Part shown: in pieces, positions 21,652 through 33,424 of the stretch
Numbering within the stretch: position 1 is the stretch's first letter
Layout: every line of letters starts with the position of its first letter
DNA from: Spirogloea muscicola
Taxonomy: Eukaryota; Streptophyta; Zygnematophyceae; Spirogloeales; Spirogloeaceae
NCBI GenBank assembly: GCA_009602725.1
Contig: WELB01000081.1
Location: forward strand, 10,204 to 56,416
DNA length: 46,213 bases
Direction of reading: 5' to 3'
Position numbers and translations under genes: made by a program
The notes under the pieces: generated by a model
Told to the model about the DNA's origin: nothing
The model's input: only the letters and a program-made list of their open reading frames with translations
Database searches by the model: none

Positions 21652-22599
21652 NTTATCATGAGTTGTCTTGTTGCTCTTAAATGGTGGCTGCGACGCTGTT
21701 GAAGTGTTGTGCAACTTCCTAAACAGTTCTGCGAGGAATGGCATTTCAGAGATTTGGCGAGTATGCGGGATGGGCACATAACGCTCTCTTCATTGCACAG
21801 CTGGCTTCGACCAGGTCAGCTAAGCATTTCCTTCAAAGTGCATTTGTGATGGTGATAGCTCTTGACTTGCACTCTGTGCAACAATTGATCTGATCTGCAC
21901 ACTTTCTGCAGCAAGAGCAAGTGTTAGGTGGTTGCCACTTGTCAGACCAGATAAAGCATCATGATACGTGACTTACGCTAGGTCATCTGCAACTGCATGT
22001 AGCTGCTGATTAAGGGTACAGGATTAGGAATATCTGAAAAAGCTCTTCTCTGAGCTTTATACTGAGCTTTTTGTTGAGTTTTATTTCATACTGAGCTTTT
22101 TGACCTATGTCATCAAGCCCATATGTCAGACATGCTGTTACCAGGGCTCCTTTCTTCATGCTCTGTTGGTTTAAATTTGTTCTCACTTCGCATCTGTTCC
22201 ATCTGTGACAGGACTGAGCTGCCGGTGGACCTTTTGTCGGGCAAGCAACAGAAGAGGGCAGCAAGCAAAGTGCTGCTCAAAGGTGACCAATAGCAATTGG
22301 GCCGGCACTTCTCCTCTGCCTAGTGACACCAGCTTTGACAAAGAACTGAGGTTCTCATCCTTCATTCTTCAAACTTATATTCGTTCCTTCTTCTGGGCTG
22401 GCCAGTCACAGCCATCGCCTTCTACTGGAGAGGACTCATTTTTACGGGCGTTGAAAGTGTGAACCTTTGTATGCCATATGGCAATATGGGCTCTTGGTGG
22501 CACAAGCGCCGTATGTCTGCTGACCCACTAGGCGCCCCTACTGTTTTTCCAGTTAGACCTTGCATTGCAGTGCTCATGCGTTGAGTAGCTACACTAATG
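21652..22599. other. Divergent intergenic region between FBPase and SDR, with one retroelement remnant
   Basis: The region is AT-richer than both flanking exons. A near-direct repeat (CATACTGAGCTTTTTG-like) occurs around 22050-22105. A retroelement 3'-end remnant lies at about 22376-22445: GTTCCTTCTTCTGGGCTGGC, CACAGCCATCGCC, TACTGGAGAGGA. The missing 5' exons of FBPase could have been here but I cannot find them. Confidence 0.55.
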
Positions 22600-24512
22600 G
22601 AACATGAGATGCATGCCTCGAGTCATGAAATGCATCACCGCCGGCGCCGCCGCAGCGTGCCCGTCGCTGGCCCGGGCAGAGCAGGTACGGGCGCGCGCCC
22701 CGGGCCCGGCGGCCTGCCCCGACGGCCGCAGTGGCAGTGACCTCTGCCCACCCGCCCGCTGCGCAAGGCGGCCGCGGCCATCTGGGCACTGGGCGCGGGA
22801 GCGTCGGTGGAGGCCGCGGAGCTGGACTTGCGCAGCCAGGCGTCGGTCCGGCGCTTCGCCGCGCGCCTGGCGGACTCGCTGGCGGCGGCACACCGGCCCC
22901 TGCAGCTGCTCGTCAACAACGCGGGCGCTGTCGCGGCGCGCCGCCGATGGACTGAAGACGACCTCGACTGGTCCGGTGCTCTCCAACACCACCCGGCACT
23001 CGCTGGAGAGGCTCCGGGACACCTTCACCAGCTCCGATGAAGGCGACGATCGCAGCCCTGACATGCGCTATCCCCTCCCTGGCAGCATGGTGGCCGCCAA
23101 CTACCTGGGCCCTTTCCTGCTCACGCAGCTCCTCCTGCCCATGCTGTGCGCTGCCCCGTCGCCCGCCAGGGTCATCAACCTCGCCTCCTTCACCCACCGT
23201 GCAGGTGCGCCACAGCCGATCGATGCTGCCATAGTGACAGCAGTCGGTGTCCCAGAGCAACCTCCAGATAGGCATGATCACTTCCGACTGGTGTGCTCTG
23301 CTTGGCAGTGGGGAGGCTGCACGTAGACCCGGCGTCGCTGGCAGCCGGTGCCACGTCCGACTTGGCACATGAGGGGCCACGTGCTGCTGCCCGCCCCTAT
23401 GCCTTTGCACCTAACTATGCGGCTTCCAAGCGTAAGTTATCTGCTGTCACCAGCAGAGCCCTCATGTGAGTCAGGTTGTGCAGGAATTGGCAGTATTTGT
23501 TTTCAGGAGGCACAGCCTGCAACCAAATTGAGTTTGCTGTCCAGGGCTTGAGGTTGTGTCTAATTTTGGTTTGGGGTCGAGGTATAGTGTTGGCCCGGAC
23601 GTGAACGTCAGATCACAGCAGGGGTGCCCCTGGTGAGCAGTTCTGGTCGCAGGCTTCCATGCCCTTTCCTGGTGAACATGACCTTCTCTGATATCTGGCT
23701 TACGATGCTGGGCCATGCTCGTCAGTCTGCATGACTATGTTCTCTCTGGAGCTCCACCGACGACTTCACTGCTCAGCTGATCGCAGCCGCGTGAGCTGTA
23801 TGTAAGTGCACCACTCTGCCGGACTTCCAGCAGGCCTTGTCCTAGCCCAATAGCTTCTTACCCTCACCCCTCAATCTAGGACGCTGAGATCTTCTATCTG
23901 ATGCCTGCTGTGTGTGTTCACAGCTCTTTGCAATGCTTCCAAAGGGCCTATGCTGCCTGGGCATTGAAGTGCACCAATTGCCAGCGTCATTTGCTGGGTC
24001 ACTGTGGCTTCAAGAAATTAATAATACCACTCTGCTCTGCACCTGCAGCGCAGTCGACCCCGGGCTGGTCATGACACATCTTCTCCGAGAGCTGCCAACG
24101 TGGTACGTGAAGCTGGGCTTTGGTGTTGGGCGTTGCCTGGGCGTCCTAAGGTCGCCAGAGCAGGCGGCCGCAACCGTCATGTTTGCCGTCGATCTCCCTG
24201 AGGTTAGCCCTGACTCTTTGCTGTGGACACATTGTTGATCCTTCTGGATCAGATAATGTGATTCCTGATCCAGCCTCTCTATCTTTGAAACCTTGAATTT
24301 GGCAAGAAAGATAGCAGAGCATGCTTGTCTCACATTCTATGGTCTCCCTGAAATTCTAAGCAAGCTTGCAGGAGGCGTCAGGAGGCTACGTTTTCGGAAG
24401 GACATTCCAATCTCCGTCAAGGCTTGCCCAGGACAAAGAGGTTGGCCGGGAGCTATGGGATGCCTCAATGAAACTGACAACAGGCGAATGCAAGATCGTT
24501 GGTCAAGGATAG
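22600..24512 (+). CDS. Short-chain dehydrogenase/reductase, FEY/retinol-dehydrogenase-like
   Basis: SDR enzymes are NAD(P)-dependent oxidoreductases. Visible blocks in order: VEAAELDLRSQASVRRFAAR and LQLLVNNAGAVAARR (near 22810-22945), NYLGPFLLTQLLLPML and RVINLASFTHRAG (near 23095-23205), NYAASKR with the catalytic Tyr-x3-Lys (near 23412), FSLELHRRLHCSADRSRVSC (near 23740-23800), AVDPGLVMTHLLRELPTWYV (24052-24110), SPEQAAATVMFAVDLPE, and a last exon GYVFGRTFQSPSRLAQDKEV ... VGQG ending at TAG 24510-24512. A clean splice joins RSRVSC to AVDPG. The RVINLASFTHRA block and C-terminal layout resemble Arabidopsis FEY. The Gly-rich cofactor motif near the start is not visible, so the first exon is incomplete or lies upstream; the start given is approximate. 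Confidence 0.8.
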
Positions 24513-25161
24513 CCATCGCCAAAAGGGGGGGAAACAGAAGGAAGGTCAAAGAACACTTCACATGATACGCTATAAAGGGTCATTACTGTCCTCAATGTCG
24601 GCCACAATGGCGGCGTTGTCAGGCTCTGTCTCCTTTTGCCTTCCATTGGATGAATTGGATTGACCTCAATGCTATCATCCCTCTACATGCCGTGCCGTGC
24701 ATTGGTCGAGATGAGGTCCCTCCTTACAGTCCAGTTGGTATTTGGCACGTGCTGCGGTCGTCATACGCAAGGTTTCCTAGACGCAATCGTGCCCTGAGGC
24801 GTGGGGACTGTGTTCACACTTACTTCACATGAAATTGCTGGCGTGGTGCGTGCTCAAAGAAACACTTTACATCTACAGCAGCAAACAATGCATCGTGACG
24901 CCGTCTGTTTGCGAAGGATCTGGACTGCAGGTACTTTGAGCTGTAGAATTGTTGCATGAGTGACTGCCACATGGACAATGACCTCCCTGCACTTGCTAGC
25001 AGTGCTGGCACCCTATGGCAACACAGTGCGGCTAGAGAACATGGCAGCTGCCTCCAACCTTGACACACCAGCTGCTCCAAGCCAGTGAGCTGGGTCGTCG
25101 TGGGCCGAGGGGTAGGTGTAGGCTTCCGATTTTGAGTTGGAACGTAAGTTTCAGTACCACT
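24513..25161. other. Convergent intergenic gap
   Basis: This 0.65-kb stretch lies between the SDR stop and the JmjC-gene stop. Open frames here have no recognisable domain, and no retroelement tail or hairpin is present. It is probably 3' UTR sequence from both sides. Confidence 0.45.
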
Positions 25162-28100
25162 TCAGGAGAGCTCTGGCGGCCTTGCCGGCTTCACCTTGGG
25201 GCCCATCAGCCCTGCTCGAGGATCAAGCCCCATCTTCTTCAGGAGCCGTGCCCGCACCCCACCTGTGGGGGCTGGCGGCTTCTTCACAGGCGGCGCGCCT
25301 CGACAGTCACCTGCTTGCTCCTTTGGGCTCTGCAGACTCGCAATGAACAACTTTGACATCAGTTCGCACTTATGTGAAGGTCAATGGCCAAGTCTCAGCC
25401 GTCATATATAGTATGATCTGGCGACAGCTCATTCGGGCATATCATGAGATTCCGGCATTAAGATTTGGAGTATCACATCAGGACAGGCTGTCATAGATCC
25501 TTTGAGGCCGATTCGGGTTCTGGCAGCACACGAGGTGAGCAAATTTTGATGCTAATATTCCACCTTATGGGCTGGCCCAGAGGTGGCCTTCTTATGCCGC
25601 CGGGAGCCACGGTCTTCTGCAGAGAGGTCATCGTCTTCCACCACCTCAGCAGCATCCTGTCCCCTCTCAAAGGCATCAGATTCGTCGTTGTCGCTCAGGG
25701 AGCCGGGGGGGGGCACATATTCGTCGTCATCTGACGAGCCCAGCCTGTCCCCTGTTCTCTGCATGCCAATGGGAGACAGATTTGTTTAACGTGTTGAATG
25801 TCTGGACCGCTAAGATTCTGCGGACCATAGACTAGCACGACTCAAGCAACGAGACACCTCAGGTGTCTCCAGCTGAGGAGCAATCTTACCTTGACTGTCC
25901 ACTTGGCTCCGCCAGCCACATCTCTGACAGGCGATTGCAACTGCCATACACGTTCTTGCACATCGTCATGTCAGCGTCGAAGTCGTCAGCTAAGCACATA
26001 CTTTTTCCTTTCTCACAGAAGTCTTGTGAAGACATGGACTTCAAGAGAGCGATATGGCTCACTGTGATTCGGATCTTGTTGGGACTTTGTTGGGACTCAG
26101 CAGCTCGATTCCCCCCACGAGGACGTATCATCTGCAGAAACGACAATGCTACGTCAGTGACGCCGACTTAGCTGTGCTTGCACTGCTCATCTGTTGGTGA
26201 GATAGAGGCACATCACACCTGACATTGTCTTCTTCACACAAACCATTTTTTCTTGGGGCTCTACCAAGCATGCCTGTTATCATGACTATACATGTAGCAT
26301 TTTGATATCATATTCAGGGAACATGAAGAGCTCACCTGTACTCTACGACCAAGTTCGGCAAGCATTGCACCAGAATCAGCTGTGCCTCGCCAGGTGGCCT
26401 CTGGAGCTTTGACCTTGAAAGGCAAGACCACAACTCTCACTCCAGCGACTCATCGTCTGCAAATCTTGCCGATCAGGGAGGCTTGAATGTGCCAACAAGA
26501 GCCTCCGCTTTGGGGGCTTGCAAAGCGTGTGACAAATGGTTTGGTGTAGGCAGCAGCACACCTTTTTGGACCAAGACTTGAGGAGGGCGAGAAGGAACGG
26601 CACACCTTCTCTTTCTCTTTTGCTCAAGCTGATGCACGTATCTTCAGCAGCCCGTCCTTGGCCCCGGAGAAAGTCCAAGTACCACCTTCCTGCATACCTG
26701 TCTCAACAAGTGGCGGCTGCCTTTGAACGTGGCAGCGAAATCATTGAAGGAGAATGCTCTGAATGGTAAATCCTTGAACAATGACACCAAACCAGTGGGG
26801 TCAAAATGCATCCTGTTTTATCCTAGAAAATCTGCCAGCATTGTACCACATGAGCTGTTGATATACTGCCAGGCTGCCACTGGATGGCCTCCCTAGGCGC
26901 TCCTCCAATCCATACGTGATTTTTCCCAAAACAATTGCATGAGTCAAGGAATCTGCACTTTTGAAGACGCATTGGCATGCTCTGTAATTGTTCTACCACT
27001 GGCTATGCACACCCTATGCGGTGCTTCTCACAGTCATATTGTGTAGGGAGGCAGCATGTTAGATGGTGCATGGAGGATATAGGTGAAGCTGCAGCGGGAA
27101 ATTGTAGGGAGTGTGAAAGCTGCCGCCCAGGAGCAATGTGTCTTCGACTGCCGCTATGGTGTGAGCCCAGCCACCAGGTCTGCGGGGAGCAAAGCAGAGC
27201 AAGGAGAGCGAGGAGGGCAGTCAACCATAGTGCCTTGTCATCGCCACCATGAGGATCTAAGCTTACATCCTGTAATGTAAAGCGATGGCGGAGTTGCAGC
27301 AAGGGCCAGAGGGATGGGAGACTCACAGGATGAGTGTGTCCCCAGCGTGGAGCTCACACTTGCGGCAGGAGACGGCCATGTCGAGGAAACTATCAATCTG
27401 TGATTTGTACAGCCTGCTGAGGCTGCTAAGTGAATAGCAGATGAAGCATGGCAATCTGACATGCTTCAATGAAGCCTCTACTATGGCTCCTCAGGCTCTT
27501 GGCTAATACTCTGAAGCATTGGGCAGACCCAAGAAGCACCACAGCCTGGAAGTACTAAACAACGGGGTCGTGCAGGTGAGTAAGGTACCTTCTTGTTGAA
27601 GCACCACCGCTCAAATTCATGCAAATTAGCAGCAGTTGGTGGAGCTATGACCAGTGCAGCTCTGCCCCTGACACAAAGATTCAGCGTCAGGATCCTGAGA
27701 GAGAGCGTCAGAGGCCACGGTTGCACCATTCGTATGAAACGGGAACAATCTCAAGGTAGTAGTGACTTACTGGACAGCATGTAACCAGAGAGAGGAGCCG
27801 TGAGGCGCAATCACAAAGTCAAAGACGCAGTTCTCCCCATATGCGGCCAAAAGTATCTGGGTTAGGCGCATAGTACTGACATCAGAACGAGGGCTCTGGG
27901 AGAGGTCAGGCAAATTCTTCGTCAGAAGTGCCTGAACCCACGTAAGACTTCAGAACACTTCTAGTAAGAAGAGAAGCCTTGAAGCAGTGCTGCCAGACCA
28001 TAGCTCTGAGCACTCGGCTTCCTGCCACTGCTATATTCAACACTCTGTACATAACGTTGTACTACACCAGTCTATAATGAGGCCATTGAGTAACTAACTT

Positions 28101-29237
28101 GCGAGGATGCAGGAGCCTTCGATGGCCAAACCTTTGCCTGCAAATCTACATCTGTGACCACATCTGGGGCTCTTACCTGCGAAGCAGCAAGAGAAGCCAA
28201 CCAAGGAGCACCATGGCACTTTTAAAATCAACACCTAGAGCCGCATCTGCAACTCTAGGCAAGGGCAGAGGTTCCAGGCTACAATATACAATCAGGCATT
28301 TCAGTTGAGGTGATTACTGAATCAGGTTGAGCGACACCGGTCGGTACTGCAGCAGCAAGGGCAGACACAGGCAGGCAGGGTGCTTGTCCAGCAGCCTCTT
28401 GGCTAGAGGACACAACTGGTGGCCTGAGCTTCTTCTCAGTGAAAGCCAGGTGGAAGCTGCCCAAGTGGTGCAGGCAGAGCACCTCCTTCACCGTACCATG
28501 CTGGCCAGAGCCGTGGTTGAGACATCCAGGGCGGGCAGCGCCAGCAGCGGCTTCCGAGGCGCCGGCGAGGCCATGTACCTGGCCCACTGCTTCATGCTGT
28601 ACTGCGGGCCAGCACCCTGCTCCTCGGCCATGACACCCAGCTCGCTTGCTGGTGAGGACGCCCGATGGCGTCAAACCGAAGCAGGTTGCCATACCCTGAA
28701 GTCCTAAGACCTCAACCCTCACACCACCTTCCTGGAGCTTGCAGTACATCCTTGATCATGCATGCACAGTGGCTGTGCACAATAGACAGGGGTCGAGACT
28801 GCAGGTGGCATGCAGACCTGGGTAGCGATGTCGTAGGTTGCAGCGGGCTTGCTGCTCCCCACGAGCTGCACCAAGCGCTTGGAGCTCGCTGCCTCCACCG
28901 GCACCCTGCCACGCTCCGCGCCAGCAAGAGCAGCTCAGGCAGTGCCGAGAGAGGTCCAACGAGCAATGTGCGAGGGGCACTGAGCCTCGACCAACCTCAT
29001 GCCCATGGCGTCGTCGGGGCGGCCTGAGAGGCCCCGGATCACCGCAGGAGACTGGAGCTCGTCGCGCCGCAGCGCCGAGGCAGCCTCCGCAGCGCCAAGG
29101 ACCCGGGCGTCAGGCGCGGGCCCTCCGCGGCCTCCACCACGCCGGCGCCCGTCAGCGGCCACCACCTCGATGACGGTCCTGAAGAGCGCCTTGTGATCCG
29201 GCTTGGCCGACGCCCGGCTCCTTGCGCCGCTGCCCTT

Positions 29238-29268
<31 letters not shown>

Positions 29269-29333
29269 GTGGCGCCCTCGTCGTCGAGCTTGGCATAGTC
29301 GCGCACCACACGCGGGCGCTTGGACCGCCGCAT
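25162..29333 (-). CDS. JmjC-domain protein of the KDM2/KDM7 type with lost cofactor ligands
   Basis: Active relatives demethylate histone lysines using Fe(II) and 2-oxoglutarate. Minus-strand pieces in order: MRRSKRPRVVRDYAKLDDEG and an Asp-rich stretch (near 29330-29230), SPAVIRGLSG, SSKRLVQLVGSS (near 28880), MKQWARYMASP and LLALPALDVSTTALASMV (near 28600-28510), PDVVTDVDLQAKVWPS (near 28160), CVFDFVIAPHGSSLWLHAVQ (27835-27775), GRAALVIAPPTAANLHEFER (near 27660), FLDMAVSCRKCELHAGDTLI (near 27390), and PGGWAHTIAAVEDTLLLGGS (near 27170). C-terminal acidic and basic exons follow (SSDDDEYVPPPG near 25735; KPARPPELS, stop 25162). The splice joining AVQ to GRAALV is clean. No PHD finger was seen. 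At the Fe-binding HxD position the protein has V and A. Exons around 26300-26800 are unclear. It may be a chromatin-binding pseudoenzyme. Confidence 0.75.
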
Positions 29334-29375
29334 GGCCTGCCCGCTGCCGCGCTGCTGCCCGCACTCGGCTGGCAC

Positions 29376-30345
29376 CGTTCACGGCATCGATGACGCGCGG
29401 CCAGGCCAGAGTTGCAGTGGCTCTGGAGATGGCCAGCTCGAGGCGGGCTCGGCCTGCGTTTGCAACGCAGCTCTGACTGCGACTTACGGCCAGCACTTCA
29501 CAGCCTGCGGGGTGAGACAGCAGGTAAGTTGGACACCAGCGTTCATAGCCCGGGCTCTTCGAGCCTTGTGCTACGCAGTGAAGGTGTGCTGCAGCCAACC
29601 CCCAACCCAAACGCCCGAGTGTTTTGGCACTCAGCACTGGTAAGAGATGGTAGCTAGGCTAGCTGGACCAGGACCGCCATTCCTTCAAGCCCCACCTTTC
29701 TACCAGAGATGTGTTCCTCTCTCTCGTATACACTACCATCAGAGATCCTGAGAACAAGCTCGCTGGCAGAAGCCATCCCTTGCTTTATAGAGCCAGACTC
29801 CGCAAGCCTGTGGGACTGAGTCCTCTGCTCAAGCAACATGAGCCTCAGCATCAGCACCCCTAGCTGCTCCAACGGAAGACCTTATCAAGCTGAGGCATCA
29901 CAGTCACGAGATGCCAAGCGGATGACCGACTCACGCCAACTGCCTGCAATGCTACACTTGATGCAAACGTCTGCCACGCTGCTGACATTAATCTTGAAGC
30001 GATCGAAATGATAATGATGCATCATAGTCACTGAACGCATACGTTCCCAAGTCAACATCCAACCGTCTTGTCAGCCCACTGAGATTGTTCATCTGCAAGC
30101 ATCAGTCTGCAAATACGTGCTGCCCAAGTGCATTGACAGAGCATTCAGCAGATAATCATGCGCAGGGGCGACGATTATACATATAGGTTCCGAAGCTGGG
30201 AAGGCATACAGATGATAATGCTAATTCCCTGTCGTAGTCAAGACTACAAGACCTCCAACTGACTGTACATTCTATGCGCGCCTTGCTGAGGAGCTTGTAG
30301 CTTGTAAGGATTGTCTCACAACCACTCCATAGTTTGCCCTCTTGC
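29376..30345. other. Gap between JmjC gene start and FREE1-like gene end
   Basis: This is about 0.97 kb of AT-richer sequence: the 5' region of the JmjC gene and the 3' UTR of the FREE1-like gene. I recognise no coding segment, structural RNA or retroelement piece in it. Confidence 0.45.
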
Positions 30346-33195
30346 TCAGCTGTTCGCTGCCACCAAGAACGGGTGCTGGCAAACGCCACACTCCACAGTC
30401 TCAGTGCCATGCGCAGGGATCTGTACCTGCATGGAAGTAGGACTCAGGAGTCAGAAAGTCAGGTTGAGAGCTAAGATCATGAGGTTGCATGGTATCACGT
30501 GCACCGGCATGCACCTCCTGCTTACTGATCTGCAGTTTTACACTGCCACACTGCCATCAAGTAAGCTAGGAAGGATAGGCTTAGGTGCGGATCTAGAGCT
30601 TGTAAGAGGACCTGAAGATGCACAGTGCACGTCGGGCAGGCCACGTTGCGCATAACAGGATCGGTGCTGCCGCCGCCGCCGCTGGCAGGCCACAGGTGGG
30701 GCGGGCCAGGCGGCAGCTGCCCCAGGTTGTTGCCATAGCGGTGATCGCTGACGGCAGCAGGGCTGCCATGAAGGCCCCCGTCCATCGTCGCAAAGCAGGC
30801 TGGGCACACTGCTGCAGCTGCCTCTGGCACCAGCGACACGGTGCTGCACTTCCCACAGGTCACCACGGTCGTCCGACCGCTGCCCTCAGACCTCAAGCTA
30901 CTGTCACCTCCACTGCCGCCGCTGCTGGTCGTCTGACGTGCAGCATTCTGCTCCATCTCATCCTGCCAATGCGCATTCTAAGTGCAGCTTAGTAACCACA
31001 AATTATTAGACGAAGCACTTCTTGTAGCATCAGCAATGTGAAGTGCTGATGCTACACGAGAGCATTATAATGGCAGCTGCATGCTGCGAAGCGCGAAAAT
31101 CGTCCTGCCACTTGTCCTTCTGCTGACGACAGGACCTCATACCCGTAACTTCTTAGCAAGGTCTTCGTGCGTGCGCTGGCTCGAAACCTTGGCCAAACCT
31201 GCGGCTCCCCCCCCCTCCTGGATGTTGCTGAGTCGCTGAGTCACTTCAGCCTGCGCTCGACAAGTCAGCGCTTGCAGTCACAACTCAAGCACCAGCTCAG
31301 GCAGCTTTGCCTTGACAAGCTGCACGTGCTTTTGTGCTTCTGTGCACAAGAAGAAAATGAAGAGCAGGCTTTGCTAGAGCAGAGATATACGCACCAGGCA
31401 GCGATCGCAGACGCGCACAGGTAAGGCGTCCAGCTCGGCAGTCAACGGTGTCCTGCCTCGCGTGCACTTGTCGCAGAAAATGTCGCCACAATTGCGGCAG
31501 TGGTGCTGCACAGCATTGCAACAGCAAAAGCAGCACTGGTCAATGAAGCTGCCATTTATTCACCAAAGATGCACATTCAGATCTGAAGAGTAGCACTGAA
31601 TATGCAAGAAGGGCCATTGCTTCAACGCACCCGCCGATTAAAGGTCCCGAAGTCGGAAGCACAGCTGCTGCATTTGACGACGGCCTCATCAGGCACCTGC
31701 CAGGATTAGCGCCAATAGCACAGATGTTGCAGGCCCGTGCATGGAGGTGGCAGCACATGGCGCACACAGCAAGCTTGTGGTGGCAAGAGCGTTTCGGCAG
31801 ACAGGAGGAGGGGCGCAAAGGTTGTGGATGCCACGGCCCTGACTGACCTACCCAGTGCTGCTTCTCCTCTTGAGCGGCCGCGCGGCTCCGTGAGACGACC
31901 CAGTCAGCAATGGACGATGCACGCCGCGGCTGCTCGCTGCCACCACTGGGCCCTTCCGAGCCCCCCTTGCTGGGGCTTGCAGCATCCCCGCCGCCGCCCG
32001 CCCGCTGGCCGTCCTTACCCAGCATCTCACACAACTGCACGAACTGAATCACCCCTTCAGCTGAGCACGTTCATGATGACAGCGTGCACCCAACAATCGA
32101 CTGGAAGGTGCTACGTATTTGTGTGGCATCAGTCTGGACCTGTATGCAAGCAGCCGTTAGGGCGTCCAGGATGGCTGTGGTCGTGTACGCCGACGACAGT
32201 AGGCGCACGGTACGCTGCTCAAAGTCCACCGCACTCTTCGCCCAGAAGGTGAACACCGCCGGTTCCTTAACCTGCACACGGGGCTCTCAGTGCACCACTG
32301 TTACATCTGCCCCAACATCTCCTCTTCGTGTTACTCAGCAGCGGCAGCCCAAGACGAGCCCAAGGCTGAGAGGCAACTGACCGCCCAGCGCGTGATGGTC
32401 TCTAGGGGGTAGATGCGCAGCGAGCGGCCCGAGCCGGGCTCCAGCATCCGCACGCCGTCCAGCCCAATCTGCACGCAGTCCCCCATGCCAGGTGGCTCCG
32501 GCTCTCAGAGAGACTGCGAAACGGCTACATCGCGGACCTCCGCAACCGGCTATGCCCTCGTGAAGACGCGACGGTGGAGGTGGCAAGCAGCGAGCGGCCA
32601 ACGACAGCTGGCAGTGGGCAAGGTCAAGAGCGACGTAATCCGCTAGCGGCCAGCTGCGGCGATGACCGGCACAGTGGTGGCTGCTGTAATTGGCGCGGCA
32701 GCGAGGACTGTGAGGAGACGGTGGGCTCGCCTGGCACGTCACGTCCTTGGGCGCCTCGCCGTCAGCAAGGAGCTTCACGCGGAAGCGTTGCGCTCCGCCG
32801 TCGGCGGACATGCTGCCGGCAGCTCCGAGAGCCTCGTCGCTGCCGCCGCCGGCGTGCGGCCGCTGCGGGAAGGCCTCGTAGATGACCGCCCCGGGGCTCT
32901 CGTACCCGCCGTAGTGCGACGGGGCCGGCGACGACGACGGCGGAGGCGGCGGGGCGTACAGATGCGGGGGTTGGTGGTAGTATGCAGCGCCGCCGCCATA
33001 GGGGCTCGGGGGCTGCGGCAGGTCGTAAAGGCGGGAGCCATAGGCGCCGTGCAGCGGCGGCGCGCCCGGGCGGCCGCCGTCGTAGGCGTGGACCTCGCCG
33101 GCGCCGCCGGGCATCATGGCGGCGGCGGCGGCGGCGGGGCCAAGTCGGAGGCAGGCAAGCGGCACTGCGGGAGAGGCGGGGGGAAGCCGAGACAT
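30346..33195 (-). CDS. FREE1: FREE1/FYVE1-like endosomal ESCRT protein
   Basis: In Arabidopsis, FREE1 (FYVE1) binds PI3P and ubiquitin on endosomes and works with ESCRT in vacuolar sorting. Exons in order: a Pro/Tyr-rich N-terminus starting at 33195 or 33117 (SPYGGGAAYYHQPPHLYAPP) through RFRVKLLADGEAPKDVTCQ; IGLDGVRMLEPGSGRSLRIY (32468-32382); FTFWAKSAVDFEQRTVRLLS (32271-32140); a linker with SIADWVVSRS and KQHWV; PDEAVVKCSSCASDFGTFNR (near 31690-31630); HHCRNCGDIFCDKCTRGRTP and VRVCDRCLVRI (31507-31400), which complete the FYVE zinc site; a Ser/Gly-rich exon with two Cys pairs and RNVACPTCTVHLQ (30956 to about 30610); and VQIPAHGTETVECGVCQHPF, stop 30346-30348. Every block matches plant FREE1 in order. 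The second exon is preceded by a GC-AG intron (32469-32730). Confidence 0.9.
31023..31056. repeat. Perfect 13-bp inverted repeat in an intron of the FREE1-like gene
   Basis: TGTAGCATCAGCA (31023-31035) and its exact reverse complement (31044-31056) are separated by 8 nt. The repeat falls between the FYVE exon and the following zinc-finger exon. It could fold as a short RNA hairpin; function is unknown. Confidence 0.7.
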
Positions 33196-33249
33196 GCCAC
33201 CAGCGGCCCGGAAGCAGGCACTTTCATAACGTTACGTTGGGAGAGCAGT

Positions 33250-33345
33250 TTTCGTTTCCTGTTTCCTTTCCTTGGTTTGGGAAAGCCAGCCCGACAGGAC
33301 AGGACAGGATGGACAAGGCCCGAAGGGGCCAGAAAAGAGCGCTAC
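33250..33345 (-). mobile_element. Retroelement 3'-end remnant upstream of the FREE1-like gene
   Basis: On the minus strand it reads GGCCCCTTCGGGCCTTGTCC, a short CCTGT tandem run, then GGGCTGGCTTTCCCAAACC. This is the family 3' end with a decayed hairpin. It lies about 55 bp upstream of the upstream-most FREE1 ATG. Confidence 0.65.
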
Positions 33346-33424
33346 AACACACAAGCGGCGACGGCTGGCAGCCCACGCCCCTTGTCGCGAAGGTCCGGAA
33401 GTAGACGGACCTTTGCGCTGCGAG

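Noticed and set aside
31023-31056. miRNA precursor
   Set aside because: The stem is only 13 bp with a tiny loop and no extended pairing was seen.
32335-33195. Single continuous 286-residue frame as the first FREE1 exon
   Set aside because: The frame past TCQ loses similarity. Splicing out 32469-32730 restores IGLDGVRML, which is conserved, so the continuous frame is partly intron.
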